Virus record (IMG/VR): IMGVR_UViG_3300034198_013414
Coordinates: 1-43,262 of that record
Direction: 5' to 3' (one strand)
Source of the DNA: a virus
DNA length: 43,262 nt
Position 1 is the first letter of the stretch; the number at the start of each line of letters is the position of its first letter. The notes beneath the pieces are model-generated. The model did no database searches. It saw nothing but the letters and a program-made list of their open reading frames with translations, and was not told the origin of the DNA. Of the stretch, positions 16,219-25,418 are shown piece by piece. A program made the position numbers and the translations under genes.

Positions 16219-18984
16219 TTAACCTCTTCTTAATGCACTAAGAGCAAGTGTTAGATTACCAGTGTCATTATACTGACCGGGTCTTGATCTGCTTTGAACT
16301 GGTCTCATACTCGGATTTGAATAGTACATTTCTTCGGCGTCAGCTAGTCCAAGCTGAGATGGATCACTCATTCTAATCTTATTACTTGCATCTGCGTCCA
16401 TCTGAGCCTTAGCACTTACTGCAGGATCTCTCATTTGTAAAGCATTCATTGGGTGACCAGGTCCACCACCATAACTAGTAGCTCCCATTGCTCCAAACAT
16501 TGCGGCTCCACCAACAGTGGTTGTTACGCCTGCAGCTATAATATTCCTTGCAATAGCGCCATCTCCAAACTGAGCATCTAAGGTACTGCGGATTCCATAT
16601 TCACCTGTTGCTTGACCTTCACTCAAGAATGGATTTTGAATCTGAGGCCCTCTTAAACTCATTCCTGCTGAGACCTGACTTGTCTTTTCATTTGGCTGTA
16701 AAATATGTTCTTTATAATTATGAACAGCTTGCTTTGCCATAAGTATAGGGGTACCTGCGAGTGCCCCTACTGCAGTTGCTGCAATAACACCAGCATCAAC
16801 TATACCTCTAGCAGAGTTCACGCTATCGCTAACTCTTTGTGGAGTCATATGATCTGGCAAGTGCATCATACTATCAGCAGTATTATTCCTAATTTTTTCT
16901 CTCTGCTTATTAAGCTGCTCTATCTGAATTCTGGATTGAACTCTTGGCGCATTTGCATTAGAAGCTGCTGTTGCTGCAGTTACTGTAGCACTTGGAGGAG
17001 GAGGAGCGGGTGCTGCTGGCGCAGCCGCTGGCGCTGCCGAAGCTGGATTACGCGCTGCTGCGGGGGTACCTGCTGGAAAAGATGAAGGAGCGGCTGTTGC
17101 AGAAGCAGCAGGAGCAGGTGTTGGGGTTGTCATTGAACCGGGTCTAAAGTTCGCAGGAGGAGCACTAACAGTACGGCGAGTCGGAGTTGCCCCTGCAGCT
17201 GCAGCTGGAGCTGCGGTTGCCGCAGCAGGTGCAGTCGCGGTTGGAGCAGAAGCTGCAGCAGCAGCCCTTTTCTTCGTAGCCTCTGCCGCCTCTCTTTCTA
17301 CTTGTCTTATCTTGCCCGAAACAGCTTCTTCAGCTTTTATTCCTTTATCAGTTCTAAGGGCCGCAACATAACCACTACTTTCGTCAAAAGCACCAGTTAC
17401 TCTATTTGATATCCCTCCCATGCTAGTAGTGCCAGATGCTCCTGCTGTTGAACCAAATCCTTTTGTAAAAGCTTCAGTTAAACTTATTGGGCCAGGCAAT
17501 AGAGACTTCTGATACTCCGACATATTCATCTTGCCAATGCCAACTAAAGCTCTCTCGCCTGCAATACCTGCAGCTGCGTAGCCAGCTCCTTTAGCGGCTC
17601 CTTCACCTGCAGCTTTCATACGTGCAATAAAAGGTGTCTCTTTTAATAGAGGATCTTTTTCTTTTGATGAGTCGTAATTATAAAATCCTTCAGCACCACC
17701 AATTGCTGCTCCAATAGCAGGACCAACAGCCCAGTCAATCAATCTACTAGGATCTTTAAGTTTCTTTATGTCATCAACTGTATCTCCTCCACCTGTTACT
17801 ATATTAGCCATCCTTTCTGGTGGTCCTGGCATCTTCTTCGCTGCCTGTGCTCCAGTTGTAGGGCCTGCACTTGGTGCGGCTCCAGGTGTTGCTACACTTG
17901 GATCTGGCGCAGCTGGGTTCACTCCTGGAGCAGGGGCAGCTTGTCGAGTGCCAGGCAACATTGCAGCATCTTGGGGTCGAGTGCCAGGCAACATCGGAAC
18001 ATCTTTAGGTTTGCTTACTGGTAAGTCAGCATCTACTTCTGCACTAGCAAAAGATTCAGCAGACGTTGGTCTAGTAGCCCCAGGAACTTGCCCAGAAAAA
18101 AGAGAGTCTCCAGATTGAACTGCTCCTGGTCCTGTTGCTCCTTTTCTGCCTGGAAGATCTAATATATCCTCTCCCGCAGCAGCTCCTCCAACTTCAGTTG
18201 GTCTAGTGACACCAGGCACTTGTCCTGAGAAAAGAGAGTCTCCAGATTGCATTCCCCCTGCGGCTGATTTTCCTTTACGCGCTGGAAAATCTGAAACTTC
18301 ATCCGCAGCACCAGACATTTTTCCAGGGAAAATATGATCTGTAGACTGCATTGCTGCTGGCGATTTTCCTTTACGCATAGGAAGATCAACATCTGCAGAA
18401 TCATATAGTGCTTGCTCATTCGCATTGGGACCTAAAGTTGCTTCTTTGGCTGTTCTTACAGGCGCACTAGCTGCGGCTTGTTTTTCCCTTTCTATTTTTT
18501 CCCTTCTACCAGCACCTCTATTCTTTTTTCGACTTACAGAAGCTACTTGTTTTTCTGTTGTTGCGGCCGCCCTTGAAGCAGCAGGGGCAGCTCTTCCAGC
18601 ATCTCCAATTAAAGCTCCAGCTAAATTAGAAGCTGCACTTGCCCCGACTGGAGTAGCTCCTTGCACTACTTGAGCCGCACCTCCAGCAGCAGAACTAGCG
18701 GCTGCTCCTCCTGCTTTAGACAATCCAAGACGTCGAGCTAAGCCACCAAGGCCGGCCCTTACAGGGGCGCTAGTTACACCTCCTACAACCGCACCTGCTA
18801 CACTCCCAACCCCAGGAATAGCAGAGCCAATCATAGCTCCAGTTGCTGCTCCATTGAAGACACCGAGACCAGCACTTGCAGCAGCCCGACCCGCGCCTCC
18901 GGTTGCCGCTCCTCGTGCAGCTCCACCAGCTTTACCAATGGCAGATCCAGCTTTCCCTAGGATTTTACTTATAAGAGATAACAT
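16219..18984 (-). CDS. Giant repeat-bearing Ala/Gly-rich putative virion protein, 921 aa
   Basis: The start codon shares one base with the stop of the 1273-aa gene (TAATG), so translation is coupled. Residues 1-130 are Gly/Ala-rich with amphipathic and hydrophobic helices (GAATGAMIGSAIPGVGSVAG). About 195-325 contains three imperfect repeats of a unit with PxRKGK, then MQSGDSLFSGQVPG, then two copies of MLPGTR. The middle (about 570-690) is Ala/Pro low complexity. A second hydrophobic Gly/Ala stretch is at about 808-838. No catalytic motif. Shares the phrase GPTTGAQAA with the 1062-aa neighbour. Likely a virion protein; a channel or ejection role is a guess from the hydrophobic segments. Confidence 0.5.
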   Translation of the reverse strand: MLSLISKILGKAGSAIGKAGGAARGAATGGAGRAAASAGLGVFNGAATGAMIGSAIPGVGSVAGAVVGGVTSAPVRAGLGGLARRLGLSKAGGAAASSAAGGAAQVVQGATPVGASAASNLAGALIGDAGRAAPAASRAAATTEKQVASVSRKKNRGAGRREKIEREKQAAASAPVRTAKEATLGPNANEQALYDSADVDLPMRKGKSPAAMQSTDHIFPGKMSGAADEVSDFPARKGKSAAGGMQSGDSLFSGQVPGVTRPTEVGGAAAGEDILDLPGRKGATGPGAVQSGDSLFSGQVPGATRPTSAESFASAEVDADLPVSKPKDVPMLPGTRPQDAAMLPGTRQAAPAPGVNPAAPDPSVATPGAAPSAGPTTGAQAAKKMPGPPERMANIVTGGGDTVDDIKKLKDPSRLIDWAVGPAIGAAIGGAEGFYNYDSSKEKDPLLKETPFIARMKAAGEGAAKGAGYAAAGIAGERALVGIGKMNMSEYQKSLLPGPISLTEAFTKGFGSTAGASGTTSMGGISNRVTGAFDESSGYVAALRTDKGIKAEEAVSGKIRQVEREAAEATKKRAAAAASAPTATAPAAATAAPAAAAGATPTRRTVSAPPANFRPGSMTTPTPAPAASATAAPSSFPAGTPAAARNPASAAPAAAPAAPAPPPPSATVTAATAASNANAPRVQSRIQIEQLNKQREKIRNNTADSMMHLPDHMTPQRVSDSVNSARGIVDAGVIAATAVGALAGTPILMAKQAVHNYKEHILQPNEKTSQVSAGMSLRGPQIQNPFLSEGQATGEYGIRSTLDAQFGDGAIARNIIAAGVTTTVGGAAMFGAMGATSYGGGPGHPMNALQMRDPAVSAKAQMDADASNKIRMSDPSQLGLADAEEMYYSNPSMRPVQSRSRPGQYNDTGNLTLALSALRRG

Positions 18985-21900
18985 TATCTACGCTCCCTGC
19001 CTCTTCCTCGGTTTTTTTGCATGCTATTTGCTAGCGCCATCTGTTGCATATCTGCCATCAATGCTTTATGATTACCTCTTCCAATGCTACTGCCTGCAGC
19101 ATTTAAAAAATCTTCTTGTGTTGTATCAATTATACTATTTAAAGAATGAGCCATCTCCATTGGTTCTCTCATCTTTTCAACTTGTTCAGTAGTTGTGCCA
19201 GGACTTCTATCAAAGTTAAATTTATAAGCATTAGTCGGTGTCATTTTATTCCAACCAGTTCTGTCTCTACCTTCAATCCCGCTTTGTGCACCATAGTAGA
19301 ATGGTTCACTCCACATTCCTCTGTTGCCAGCTCTTGCTCTATTCTCAGCTCGATTATAATCTTTCTGGCTAATTAAGTCTTCAAATGGAGTTTCACGATA
19401 AAGCACTGAACCAAGTCCTTGCTCAACCATCTGGTGAGAATAGTTAATTCCTGACTCATCAACAACAAGACCAACGGCGCGACCATACGTCTGTTTTGGT
19501 CCAATAGCAACATAAGCTCCTTCTCTAGAGCTAAGCACGTTGCTTAAGTACTGTTTACCCTGAGCAGAGTAAGGCATATTACCTGGTCCATTACCACCAC
19601 CATGCGAAGTTTCCGGTGTGTCAATGCCTGCAACACGGATACTTCCTAGCTTTTTTCTACCCATACCAAGAAAGCCTTTTGACAAGACTTCAACAGTGTC
19701 ACCGTCACCAATCGCATAATCAACTTTACTAGAGTCTAGTGCAGTTAGTACTGCGCCATTTGGATTGATATGTTGTATATCTCCAAGATAAGGAGTAGAA
19801 ACATCAAGAAGATTGCCACCAGATTTGTGATGTCCCTGTTCAAGGATTGTTTTTTCCTCGCCTGTCATTTTAAGAATGTCACCTGTAGTTGCTTTCCAAC
19901 TTGGACCATCTACCATATAGCCAGCACCTACAGCTCCAGCAACTGCTCCTACTGCTCCAGCAACAGCCAATGGCCTACCAGCAACACGGGTAAACATTCT
20001 TGCAAAGTCTGCATCTACATTAAAAGTCTGCTGGACTATTGCATTTGGCAAATTAGATATAGAACTTAAGCTTATATCGTTTAAAGAGCGACGGCCCGAG
20101 AAGACATCACTAACAGTTCTTGCGCCTTCGGTTACAAAGTCTCGTGTCGGAGTTATAATGTCTTCCTTGCCTAGTCTTGCAACTTCTGCAACTCTACCTC
20201 TTACTTGTTCATGAATAGATGCATCCATTGCTTTCTTACCATGTTCCATCTGGAAGCGCAAAGTATCTGTCATTTCTTGTCGATTATTAAACATTCCCAT
20301 TAAAGTACGGAATTGGTCAATCATTCCAGGAGCAGTTCTACCAGTTGACTGTATACCTCTTGTCTCCGCATACTGACCAACTAGCCATTCTTTCGTTGCT
20401 GCATTTGCCTCATCTGCCGTTGCTCCTGCTGCAAGATGGCTTTGATGTTGCTCTCTAATTCTATCTGTCAACTCATAGTCATGAGTAGTATAGCTCATGT
20501 ATAAACTTCTACTGTCAGGAGTTGTAAGCTCATGGCGCTTTTGTCCTGTCTGTCTTCCTAGAGAGAAAGGCTCATGTCCAGTTTCAAACCAGGTGACATC
20601 CTGTGCTGGAATTGTTATATCTTGAGCTGGAATAAGAGCATTCGAACCTTGAACCTGATACATTCGGCCAGATGGAGTTTGTATACTAGCACGTGTTTGG
20701 TAAGTAGTACCATTGTATTCGATAGTTGTACCTTCTCTTAACTGAGGGCTGTTTGCTTCTAGTTGTCTCGCGGGCATTGTCTCTGTTAATCCCGCTCCTC
20801 TCTGGTCATATAGAGTATTGCCTACTCCTAGTGCATGGTCTACAGTCTCATTTATTCTTAATAGTTCTTTGGTAATGTTATATTGCTTGTTTACCTCAGC
20901 AATACTTCCAGTAAATTGGAGATTACCTAACGCAGCAGGAGCATTAAATACTTGACCTGCTTCAGTTGTTCTTTGAATAGGATGGTTAACACTTACTTCA
21001 GTCTCTCTAATAATTTTTCCTAAATCAAACCAGGTCTTTCTCTTAGGATCAAGCAAGACTCTTATCGCAGAAAACATTCCCTTTACCTGGTCACCAACGG
21101 CAGCAGATCCAGTTGCTTTAGTCATGTTATAGACATCAGAAGTCGCGTCACCTAACTTACCTTCTGTCATGATTCTAGCCTGCTGTAAAACGTCAGAGAA
21201 AGCTAAGTGACTTTCTGATTCGCCCAAAGCAGTTCTAGTCGCCCAGTCAATAGCTGTACCTGAGAAGATATCTTGGCTATGAGGAATATAGTCAAGTTGC
21301 ATTAGCCCAGAGAATAACATCTTAGTCAAGTTCTGCTGGTCATAAGTTTTTAATCCGCCGCCAAGGCGACGCATAAACTCAGGAAAAAGATTTATCATCT
21401 CATTGCTTCTTCCTTTGTTCTGCAAAGTCTTAAACTGGTCTACAAAGTAATAATTATTCTCATCTAAGATATTAAGCTTATACTTACTTTTCCAAGTCGC
21501 TTGATACATATCTCTTATATCTTTGTGCCCTTTTAGTTCTCCGCCAAAAGCAGCAACAATATCTGGATCATTATTCAGGAAGAACTTATCCTTCTCAGCC
21601 TGTGTCATTTGATCTCTGCCAATAACAAAGTTGACAGCTCTGTCATCTACTCCTACCTCTGCATCCTCAACAAAGAAATTCTGCAGCTTACCTACTCGAA
21701 AAGATTCGAATGAAATATTAGCTGCAGTTAAATTCTTATTCTCATCTGCGGCCCTCTTCATAAAAATAGTTGACCACTTAGTCGCTTCTCTCTGACTATA
21801 TAGTCTTCTGCCATCTTGCAATGAAATAAAACCATGCTGTTCAAGATTTGCTCTAATAGAAGCCATATTAGCATCAGAGATTCTACGAGCCATAGGATCA

Positions 21901-22805
21901 TTAGGATCTGCGGCTGACGGATCTACTTCATCTGCATACTCTCGATAAAAGTCTCCGATAGTATAGCCTTCAGTATGCAAGCCCCAACCACCAAAAGTCT
22001 CTTGGAAAGCCTGAGCACTCCTTGGTAAGTGTGTAGTCATATTGTAAGTAGGTGTGCGTACAGCTCCATTAGCAGCAGTTCTAGCATCATCTCTGAGAAC
22101 TGCTTCAGGCAGCATCTGCATGCTTAGCATTCCTCGCTCTAATTGCTCACGAGGAGTTAATCTGGCTATCTCTTCCTGGTAAGCTCTAATCTCATCAGGA
22201 GTCATTTGACTCATATTTGGAATACGAGATATATCTGCCATAGCCATCTGAACAATCGGGGCATTCTTGCCAAGGCCGCCGGTCTCAATGTCTATAACTA
22301 CAGTATTCTGTATCATTTCATTAACAGAGAAACTATATCCACTAGCAGAAAGCATTGCAGTCTTCATACTTCTAAGTACGTTACTTGCACTTCCCCCATA
22401 TTCCATATTAGTTGCATTAGCAGCATACTCAGTTGTAAAGATAGATATTTGTTTACCCATCTCCTTTAAAGCATCCGTAGATTCTTTAAGGATATTATCA
22501 GTAAAGTTTAAAATATCATTTGTATCTTTCTGACCAATCAACCTACTTAATGTACTTTCTATAATCTTACGAGGTTTAACAACCTTATTCAGCGACTTAG
22601 CTACGTCGCCAGTAAACCTAGCAGTACCCTTCATAATAGCAGTACTAGCAGTGAAAATACCGCGAACACTAGCATCTACAGTACTTAAGTAGGTATTAGC
22701 ATTAGCATGCTTTCCATACAAAGCACTTGCTGCTTTGATAGGATCCATGTCGGGATTCAAAATGTAGTCTCTTGCGGCTCTTACTCGCGGACTAAATTGT
22801 GCCAT
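18984..22805 (-). CDS. Dual-nuclease virion-type protein: DEDDh exonuclease plus SNase domain, 1273 aa
   Basis: Two nuclease domains in one chain. The first (about 165-545) has Exo I VVIDIETGG (D172, E174), an Exo II-like NISFESF with Glu where Asp is usual, and Exo III ESHLAFSDV (H533, D538): a DnaQ-like 3'-5' exonuclease with long inserts. The second (about 1025-1170) is a staphylococcal-nuclease domain: GDGDTVEV (D1036), IRVAGIDTPE (R1057, D1062, E1065) and YGRAVG (R1109) keep the known catalytic Arg, Glu, Arg and calcium-binding Asp at the usual spacing. Between them, near 940-970, is a Gly/Ala hydrophobic segment that could cross a membrane. The start is ATG 22805 with AAGGGA upstream. 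Genome position with two other giant Ala/Gly-rich proteins suggests a virion or ejected protein. Confidence 0.82.
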   Translation of the reverse strand: MAQFSPRVRAARDYILNPDMDPIKAASALYGKHANANTYLSTVDASVRGIFTASTAIMKGTARFTGDVAKSLNKVVKPRKIIESTLSRLIGQKDTNDILNFTDNILKESTDALKEMGKQISIFTTEYAANATNMEYGGSASNVLRSMKTAMLSASGYSFSVNEMIQNTVVIDIETGGLGKNAPIVQMAMADISRIPNMSQMTPDEIRAYQEEIARLTPREQLERGMLSMQMLPEAVLRDDARTAANGAVRTPTYNMTTHLPRSAQAFQETFGGWGLHTEGYTIGDFYREYADEVDPSAADPNDPMARRISDANMASIRANLEQHGFISLQDGRRLYSQREATKWSTIFMKRAADENKNLTAANISFESFRVGKLQNFFVEDAEVGVDDRAVNFVIGRDQMTQAEKDKFFLNNDPDIVAAFGGELKGHKDIRDMYQATWKSKYKLNILDENNYYFVDQFKTLQNKGRSNEMINLFPEFMRRLGGGLKTYDQQNLTKMLFSGLMQLDYIPHSQDIFSGTAIDWATRTALGESESHLAFSDVLQQARIMTEGKLGDATSDVYNMTKATGSAAVGDQVKGMFSAIRVLLDPKRKTWFDLGKIIRETEVSVNHPIQRTTEAGQVFNAPAALGNLQFTGSIAEVNKQYNITKELLRINETVDHALGVGNTLYDQRGAGLTETMPARQLEANSPQLREGTTIEYNGTTYQTRASIQTPSGRMYQVQGSNALIPAQDITIPAQDVTWFETGHEPFSLGRQTGQKRHELTTPDSRSLYMSYTTHDYELTDRIREQHQSHLAAGATADEANAATKEWLVGQYAETRGIQSTGRTAPGMIDQFRTLMGMFNNRQEMTDTLRFQMEHGKKAMDASIHEQVRGRVAEVARLGKEDIITPTRDFVTEGARTVSDVFSGRRSLNDISLSSISNLPNAIVQQTFNVDADFARMFTRVAGRPLAVAGAVGAVAGAVGAGYMVDGPSWKATTGDILKMTGEEKTILEQGHHKSGGNLLDVSTPYLGDIQHINPNGAVLTALDSSKVDYAIGDGDTVEVLSKGFLGMGRKKLGSIRVAGIDTPETSHGGGNGPGNMPYSAQGKQYLSNVLSSREGAYVAIGPKQTYGRAVGLVVDESGINYSHQMVEQGLGSVLYRETPFEDLISQKDYNRAENRARAGNRGMWSEPFYYGAQSGIEGRDRTGWNKMTPTNAYKFNFDRSPGTTTEQVEKMREPMEMAHSLNSIIDTTQEDFLNAAGSSIGRGNHKALMADMQQMALANSMQKNRGRGRERR

Positions 22806-22836
22806 TTAAATCCCTTAAAGTACAAATAGTTAAAAG

Positions 22837-24159
22837 CTAATCATCTTCGTAATCAAAAGGATCACTATCTTTATTATCTCTTATTAAACTATTAATCTTA
22901 CTTAATGCAGCAGACATTTTTGTCATTGTTGAACTAACACTCTCAACCTTAGTAGACTCCATCTTAGCCCTCGCATTTAACTTAGCTTCTGGAGTACTTA
23001 AAAGTTCCTTCATCAATTGACTACGCATCTTCTGAAAGCGTTCCTTCAACGCAAAAGCAGGATGTTCTTTCATCGCAGTCTTAACAGGATTACCATGTAA
23101 GTCGCTACTTAGCACGGCCTCCTGCATTAAGTCTCTACCCTCGCCAAGGCTGTCACCTTGAGATAACAGCATATTAACCCGGATCTCATAGATATCTAGT
23201 TCAGCAAGCTTGGTAGCCAAGCTAATAACACTAGGGGTAATGTTATTCATATCTCTAAAGTTCTCACTGCAGTATTGCTTAACCTTAACCTGAAGAATAC
23301 TAGCTTCTACCGGGCAAGGTTGCAGTACTGGGAATTTACTAGAGGCAAGATCAATACTTCCATTGTCCTTCTTAACAGCAAACCAACATGAGCTGCGAAT
23401 GGGGCAACTCTCATATCCTTTACAGATAAGAGGCACACTAGCATAAGTACCATGTTTAACGGCGGCAAGATGCGACCTCATTCTAGCGGCACTCTGAGGT
23501 GTTATATGCAAGTCCTTATATAGATCAGGATCACTACCAAGAAAAGTCCCAAGACTACTGCTAGAGAAGAAAGCATTAACATCTATAGTATTAGGATCAC
23601 TGGCGTCTAAAGCACTTTGAAAAGCATCTTTAAGAGAGATAGAAGTAGAAGAAGTATGATCAAGGGGCTCAGCTCTTTCCAGTAATGTTTCATCGTTATC
23701 TAAAAGCTCCCCAACTCTATCAAGTAGTATTTGTGTACTGGCCTCCACGCCGCCAAGACCATTAGTATTATGATTGCCAGAGACGAGACTAGAGTCCTTT
23801 AAGAGACTAGCAGTCTTAGTAAAGGACTTATCCTCACTGATAGCAAGACCCCTAGTAGGAAGGCCCTTTGCGCTCTCTATAACATTAACATTTTCTTCTT
23901 CAGAAAGAGCTTGCAAGTCAAAAGGCATCTCCTCTTCCCTACTTGAAAACTCTAAGCTATTCTTAAGAGTATAAGGATCTATAACTTGTCCAGAGATAGT
24001 TCCAGTATAAGTAGGTTGAGCTAGTCTCTCTGCATTCTTATATGGGTTATCAACTCCCCGCCCAGCACTATTATCGTGTGAAGACCTAGGCTTCTTATTA
24101 TTAGCCTTATTAATGTCGTTATAGTGTGCCAAAACAGAGTACTTCTTACTAGTAATCAA
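22837..24159 (-). CDS. Unknown 440-aa protein with cysteine motif, first gene of the leftward operon
   Basis: The longest frame begins at TTG 24159 without a clear ribosome site, so the true start is uncertain; the next in-frame ATG is about 77 codons later. The first 200 residues are polar and probably disordered. Around 245-285 lies CKGYESCPIRSSCWF followed by LQPCPVEASIL, four cysteines in a C-x5-C-x5-C...C pattern that suggests a metal or Fe-S site. The remainder is helical with a charged C-terminus ending DPFDYEDD. Small terminase subunits of some phages carry comparable cysteine patterns, and the gene opens the packaging and head operon, but I cannot assign it. Confidence 0.5.
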   Translation of the reverse strand: MITSKKYSVLAHYNDINKANNKKPRSSHDNSAGRGVDNPYKNAERLAQPTYTGTISGQVIDPYTLKNSLEFSSREEEMPFDLQALSEEENVNVIESAKGLPTRGLAISEDKSFTKTASLLKDSSLVSGNHNTNGLGGVEASTQILLDRVGELLDNDETLLERAEPLDHTSSTSISLKDAFQSALDASDPNTIDVNAFFSSSSLGTFLGSDPDLYKDLHITPQSAARMRSHLAAVKHGTYASVPLICKGYESCPIRSSCWFAVKKDNGSIDLASSKFPVLQPCPVEASILQVKVKQYCSENFRDMNNITPSVISLATKLAELDIYEIRVNMLLSQGDSLGEGRDLMQEAVLSSDLHGNPVKTAMKEHPAFALKERFQKMRSQLMKELLSTPEAKLNARAKMESTKVESVSSTMTKMSAALSKINSLIRDNKDSDPFDYEDD

Positions 24160-24221
24160 ACTAAGTTTAAACTTTATTAACTTGATACCATAAGGGACGC
24201 TATATAGGGAAAAGGAAAAAA

Positions 24222-24310
24222 CCTTAAATATTATTTAAGGAAAGACCTTATATGTATAAGGAAAAGTCCTATATATAGTATAGGGGAAAACCTCTATATA
24301 TATTTTGAGA
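24222..24310. repeat. Ladder of small palindromes at about 23-nt pitch
   Basis: Perfect palindromes CCTTAAAT/ATTTAAGG (24222-24240), CCTTAT/ATAAGG (24246-24261), CCTATA/TATAGG (24268-24284) and a weak CTC/GAG one (24292-24309), separated by GAAAG or GGAAAA. The arms differ but stay complementary. Read leftward each is followed by a T-rich run (TTTTTTCC, TCTTTCC, CTTTTCC), so they look like tandem rho-independent terminators facing the late operon. Confidence 0.65.
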
Positions 24311-24385
24311 AAACACTTAGTGGGAAAGCTAGGGGAAAAGGGGGTATAGGTCTGAAAAGGGGACGTAGACTTGCCTAAAGAACTC

Positions 24386-24419
24386 TATATAGGCTTATAT
24401 ATTTATATATATTTTTTTT
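24386..24419 (+). terminator. AT-only hairpin with T8 tail (copy 1)
   Basis: TATATAT and ATATATA arms followed by eight T (24412-24419) then GGAAAAGAG. The stem has no G-C pairs, so terminator strength is doubtful. The same layout recurs 62 bases downstream. Confidence 0.4.
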
Positions 24420-24443
24420 GGAAAAGAGCAATCTAAAGACAGG

Positions 24444-24481
24444 CTATATATCTGGATATATATAATTAATATATTTTTTTT
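24444..24481 (+). terminator. AT-only hairpin with T8 tail (copy 2)
   Basis: ATATAT, AATTA, ATATAT followed by eight T (24474-24481), then CGGAAAAGAG. It is a direct-repeat partner of the element at 24386. Together they would stop weak rightward transcripts before the first small-gene promoter. Confidence 0.4.
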
Positions 24482-24577
24482 CGGAAAAGAGTGGGTACTC
24501 TATATAGCCCGCCTGGTAAAGATGTGTACCCCCTATTCGTTTTAGCCCACCCCCTTTGGATCGACCGCCTGTACCGT

Positions 24578-24624
24578 TATGGGCTAGTGTGTGGGCAATT
24601 CCGCCCTTTGTCTTGGAGTCAATC
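24578..24624 (+). promoter_or_regulatory. Box B promoter motif plus hairpin leader, gene at 24625
   Basis: Box B TATGGGCTAGTGTGTGG (24578-24594) without a box A in front. The leader has the hairpin GGGC-AATTCC-GCCC and then CTTGGAG before the ATG. That box B stands alone here suggests it is the core element and box A an addition. Confidence 0.6.
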
Positions 24625-25113
24625 ATGTCGAACAACGTTATCGTGTCCGCTCTCCTCGTCAACGCTTCATCGGTTGAGGGTATTTATACCTATTCAACCA
24701 ATGAGGCACCCACCGCCGGGATGATCTCTCGGTACTTCCACGAGCAGGTCGCTGCAGTGGAGCGTGATGTTCTTGAGATCCAGGCGGTGGGCCTCAAGAC
24801 TTGCGTCTGGAGGACTGGCATCAACGCCTGTGCTCAGAACATCACGACGGATCAAGCAATGGAACGCTTGGTCCGGGCTCAACAGGCTCACGCATCTTTC
24901 ACTCTCTGGCTTAACAACCAGTGGGATGTCTTTGCTAAGTTTGTTGAGTCGGACCTTACCCCGCCTATGTCGCAGGGTGAGATTCAGTTCCTCAGCGGGC
25001 CGCTTAATCGGCTCGAACGCTCCATTGAGGCGACCTTTGAGTGGGTTGCCAAAACGGAGTATCAACACCAGGCTATGCGCAGCCTGATGTCAATCAATAC
25101 CTACATCAAGTAG
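24625..25113 (+). CDS. Unknown protein, 162 aa
   Basis: First gene of the rightward arm. I choose ATG 24625 because CTTGGAGTC lies 8 bases upstream and the conserved leader ends there; the longer frame back to 24556 would begin upstream of the promoter motif. The product is helical and soluble, with evenly spread Trp and Gln and two Cys, without signal or membrane segment. No known motif. It has its own promoter-like box and its own terminator, like the genes that follow. Early host-takeover function is a guess from the cassette context. Confidence 0.75.
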   Translation: MSNNVIVSALLVNASSVEGIYTYSTNEAPTAGMISRYFHEQVAAVERDVLEIQAVGLKTCVWRTGINACAQNITTDQAMERLVRAQQAHASFTLWLNNQWDVFAKFVESDLTPPMSQGEIQFLSGPLNRLERSIEATFEWVAKTEYQHQAMRSLMSINTYIK

Positions 25114-25126
25114 GTACTAGGATCAA

Positions 25127-25156
25127 TGACCTATCGAGAGATGGGTCATTTTTTCT
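25127..25156 (+). terminator. Rho-independent terminator, GAGA loop
   Basis: Nine-pair stem TGACCTATC / GATGGGTCA with a GAGA tetraloop, then TTTTTTCT. Confidence 0.88.
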
Positions 25157-25159
25157 CCT

Positions 25160-25216
25160 ATACTTAAATAGTATGGGATAGTATGTGGGTAATTTCACCC
25201 TTCATGGAGATAGACA
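25160..25216 (+). promoter_or_regulatory. Box A/box B promoter unit and leader, gap -1
   Basis: ATACTTAAATAGT (25160-25172) runs straight into TATGGGATAGTATGTGG (25172-25188), sharing one T. The leader has GGGT-AATTT-CACCC, the compensated version of the hairpin before 24625, then ATGGAG before the start. Confidence 0.7.
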
Positions 25217-25408
25217 ATGAGAATCAATGTCGCGTCTAATGAGTACCTGGCAAAGAAGTTCCTTCAAGAGATTGCTTCGGCAGTCTCCCGCAAGGAGCTT
25301 GATGTCATCGACCGCAGCATGGACAAGCACACCCGCCATAGCACCCTGACCTGGGGTACGTGGAACAGCCTGTCCGTCGTGTGGTCACAGAGATACTTCT
25401 CTCTGTAG
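25217..25408 (+). CDS. Unknown small protein, 63 aa
   Basis: Starts at ATG 25217 after CATGGAGATAGAC. Product is basic, helical at first, then rich in Trp, Ser and Thr. No signal or membrane segment and no known motif. Sole gene of its cassette, bounded by a promoter-like unit and a terminator. Confidence 0.7.
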   Translation: MRINVASNEYLAKKFLQEIASAVSRKELDVIDRSMDKHTRHSTLTWGTWNSLSVVWSQRYFSL

Positions 25409-25418
25409 CCTGATTGAG

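Larger units (their letters stand above)
24160..24577. promoter_or_regulatory. AT-rich strand-switch region, non-coding
   Basis: About 420 bases separating the leftward late operon from the rightward small genes. It holds the palindrome ladder (24222-24310), purine-rich GGAAAAG runs, and two T8-ended direct repeats (24386-24428 and 24444-24490) that share a CTATATA start and a GGAAAAGAG end. No ORF with a ribosome site was seen. Divergent promoters, tandem terminators and a replication origin are all compatible with the sequence. Confidence 0.6.

Noticed and set aside
24222-24310. CRISPR array
   Set aside because: Units are only about 23 nt, are palindromes with changing arms, have no unique spacers, and no cas genes are near. 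The 46-nt array at 40956-41149 fails for the same reasons.
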